From Akkermansia sp. (lineage in GTDB: Bacteria > Verrucomicrobiota > Verrucomicrobiia > Verrucomicrobiales > Akkermansiaceae): 41,396 nt of DNA. Below the pieces are notes generated by a model, which saw only the letters and a list, made by a program, of their open reading frames with translations, had not been told where the DNA came from and made no database searches. Positions 40,637 through 41,396 of the stretch are shown here, in pieces. How positions within the stretch are numbered: the stretch's first letter is position 1; each line of letters starts with the position of its first letter. The position numbers were made by a program, and so were the translations under genes. The DNA lies in assembly GCA_017555205.1 (NCBI GenBank), contig JAFZGW010000034.1, forward strand, positions 1 to 41,396, read 5' to 3'.

Positions 40637-41299
40637 ATGAGCATATTGAAAAAAAACATATTATCAGTTATGCATTTAGCTTGTTTCATGTATGTGGGTA
40701 TTAGCGCCCAAGCATCCACCGTTGATGTAGAGCAGGCTAAAATTGAAACGCTGTCGCGAGGTCGAATTCCTTTTTCTGTCGATTATTTCGCAACAGTACC
40801 GATTCTCGAACGAGATTTAATTCTATCAACCTTATCTGAGAGTCAAATCAGTGTATTAGATGGTATAAAGAATGCAAATGAACTGATAAATACTAGAACG
40901 CTCCTTGAAAGTCAGTTTATATATATCGGTGAATACAAACAAGGTGATATTCATGCTGTTTATTATGGCATTCCTGATGAATTGCGTATTGCTTATATTG
41001 AAGCGACAATCTCAACTTGCAATTCATATACAGCTATTTCGTACAGAGGATATCAAGAAGTTCCTTCAAAAAAGGGTGAACGATTTTGTTTGTGGGGTAA
41101 TGGATGGCTAGGGTGCAGATATGAAGGCTTTGATTCTGATTTGCCCTTGTTTGTGGCCACGCAAGATATAAATGATGTAAGAAAGACGCTTTCAGCATAT
41201 TGGTTAAGTAAAGATTATGAATACATTGGGTGTGTGCAACAAGAAGGAAATGTAAGGCTCTTCGTTATAAAGTGTGGGCATGTCCCATTCCCGGAGTAG
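40637..41299 (+). CDS. Secreted protein of unknown function
   Basis: 220 residues with a signal peptide (basic KK at 5-6, hydrophobic to about 23, then SAQASTVD). The mature part alternates helices (ERDLILSTLSESQISVLDGI) and strands (SQFIYIGEYKQGDIHAVYYGI), with four Cys spread over it (near 129, 151, 160 and 199) that could form disulfides, and a late repeat-like pair YIGEYKQGDIHAVYY / YIGCVQQEGNVRLFV. Base composition is richer in A and T than the housekeeping genes, which suggests transfer. Family not recognised. The remaining bases to the window end hold no supported gene. Confidence 0.65.
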   Translation: MSILKKNILSVMHLACFMYVGISAQASTVDVEQAKIETLSRGRIPFSVDYFATVPILERDLILSTLSESQISVLDGIKNANELINTRTLLESQFIYIGEYKQGDIHAVYYGIPDELRIAYIEATISTCNSYTAISYRGYQEVPSKKGERFCLWGNGWLGCRYEGFDSDLPLFVATQDINDVRKTLSAYWLSKDYEYIGCVQQEGNVRLFVIKCGHVPFPE

Positions 41300-41396
41300 A
41301 AAAAGGCGTCGCTTTTGGCGTAAGAGAGAGCAAAAGATACTCAATAGCCCAATAAAAGAATTGAGCATGGAGGACAAAAGTCCTACCATGCCCTAT

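Overview
The window looks like a chromosome segment from a gut-type Verrucomicrobiota bacterium, most likely an Akkermansia relative. The main support is six proteins that end in a PEP-CTERM sorting tail (PEPTT, a Leu/Ala helix, then four or five Arg/Lys). A 3084-residue beta-helix protein, an M60-type mucinase remnant and an AddAB pair fit the same picture. This assignment is an inference from content; no rRNA or other marker gene is present.

Layout. 0.2-5.8 kb: housekeeping genes on the minus strand (beta-CASP MBL hydrolase, lysA, AI-2E-type permease, gpmI). 5.9-11.7 kb: plus-strand genes (YlbF-family protein with a Cys-rich tail; then an ABC exporter, two uncharacterised envelope proteins and gluQ). 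11.7-24.6 kb: an accessory surface-protein region with a PEP-CTERM protein, a truncated transposase, an orphan promoter-terminator unit, a TRL-like lipoprotein, an IdeS/Mac-like cysteine protease and a giant S6 (IgA-protease-like) serine protease. Both proteases carry PEP-CTERM tails. 24.7-31.9 kb: AddB-AddA recombination nucleases. 32.1-35.0 kb: a tandem array of three PEP-CTERM cassettes, each with near-identical promoter, structured leader and terminator. 35.5-41.3 kb: a patchy region with a small secreted protein, a fused junction of two gene remnants (M60-like peptidase and DUF262/HNH), a Fic protein, a GIY-YIG protein, a tRNA 3'-end fragment followed by a terminator, and a secreted orphan.

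Most exciting element. At 14.2-24.5 kb two unrelated protease families lie head to tail. In pathogens both families are known for cutting immunoglobulins: IdeS cleaves IgG (relatives cleave IgM) and S6 includes IgA1 protease. All catalytic residues I looked for are present. The S6 protein lacks the usual C-terminal autotransporter barrel and ends in a PEP-CTERM tail, implying exosortase-type surface sorting instead of type V secretion. Antibody cleavage is a hypothesis; the sequence shows only family membership.

Regulatory pattern. Sigma70-like promoters (TTGNNN, 16-17 bp, TANAAT) can be read by eye before most genes. For about eight genes the predicted transcription start falls 0-6 nt from the start codon, with no Shine-Dalgarno sequence, which suggests widespread leaderless mRNA. 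The PEP-CTERM cassettes are the opposite, with leaders of about 95-105 nt that contain hairpins.
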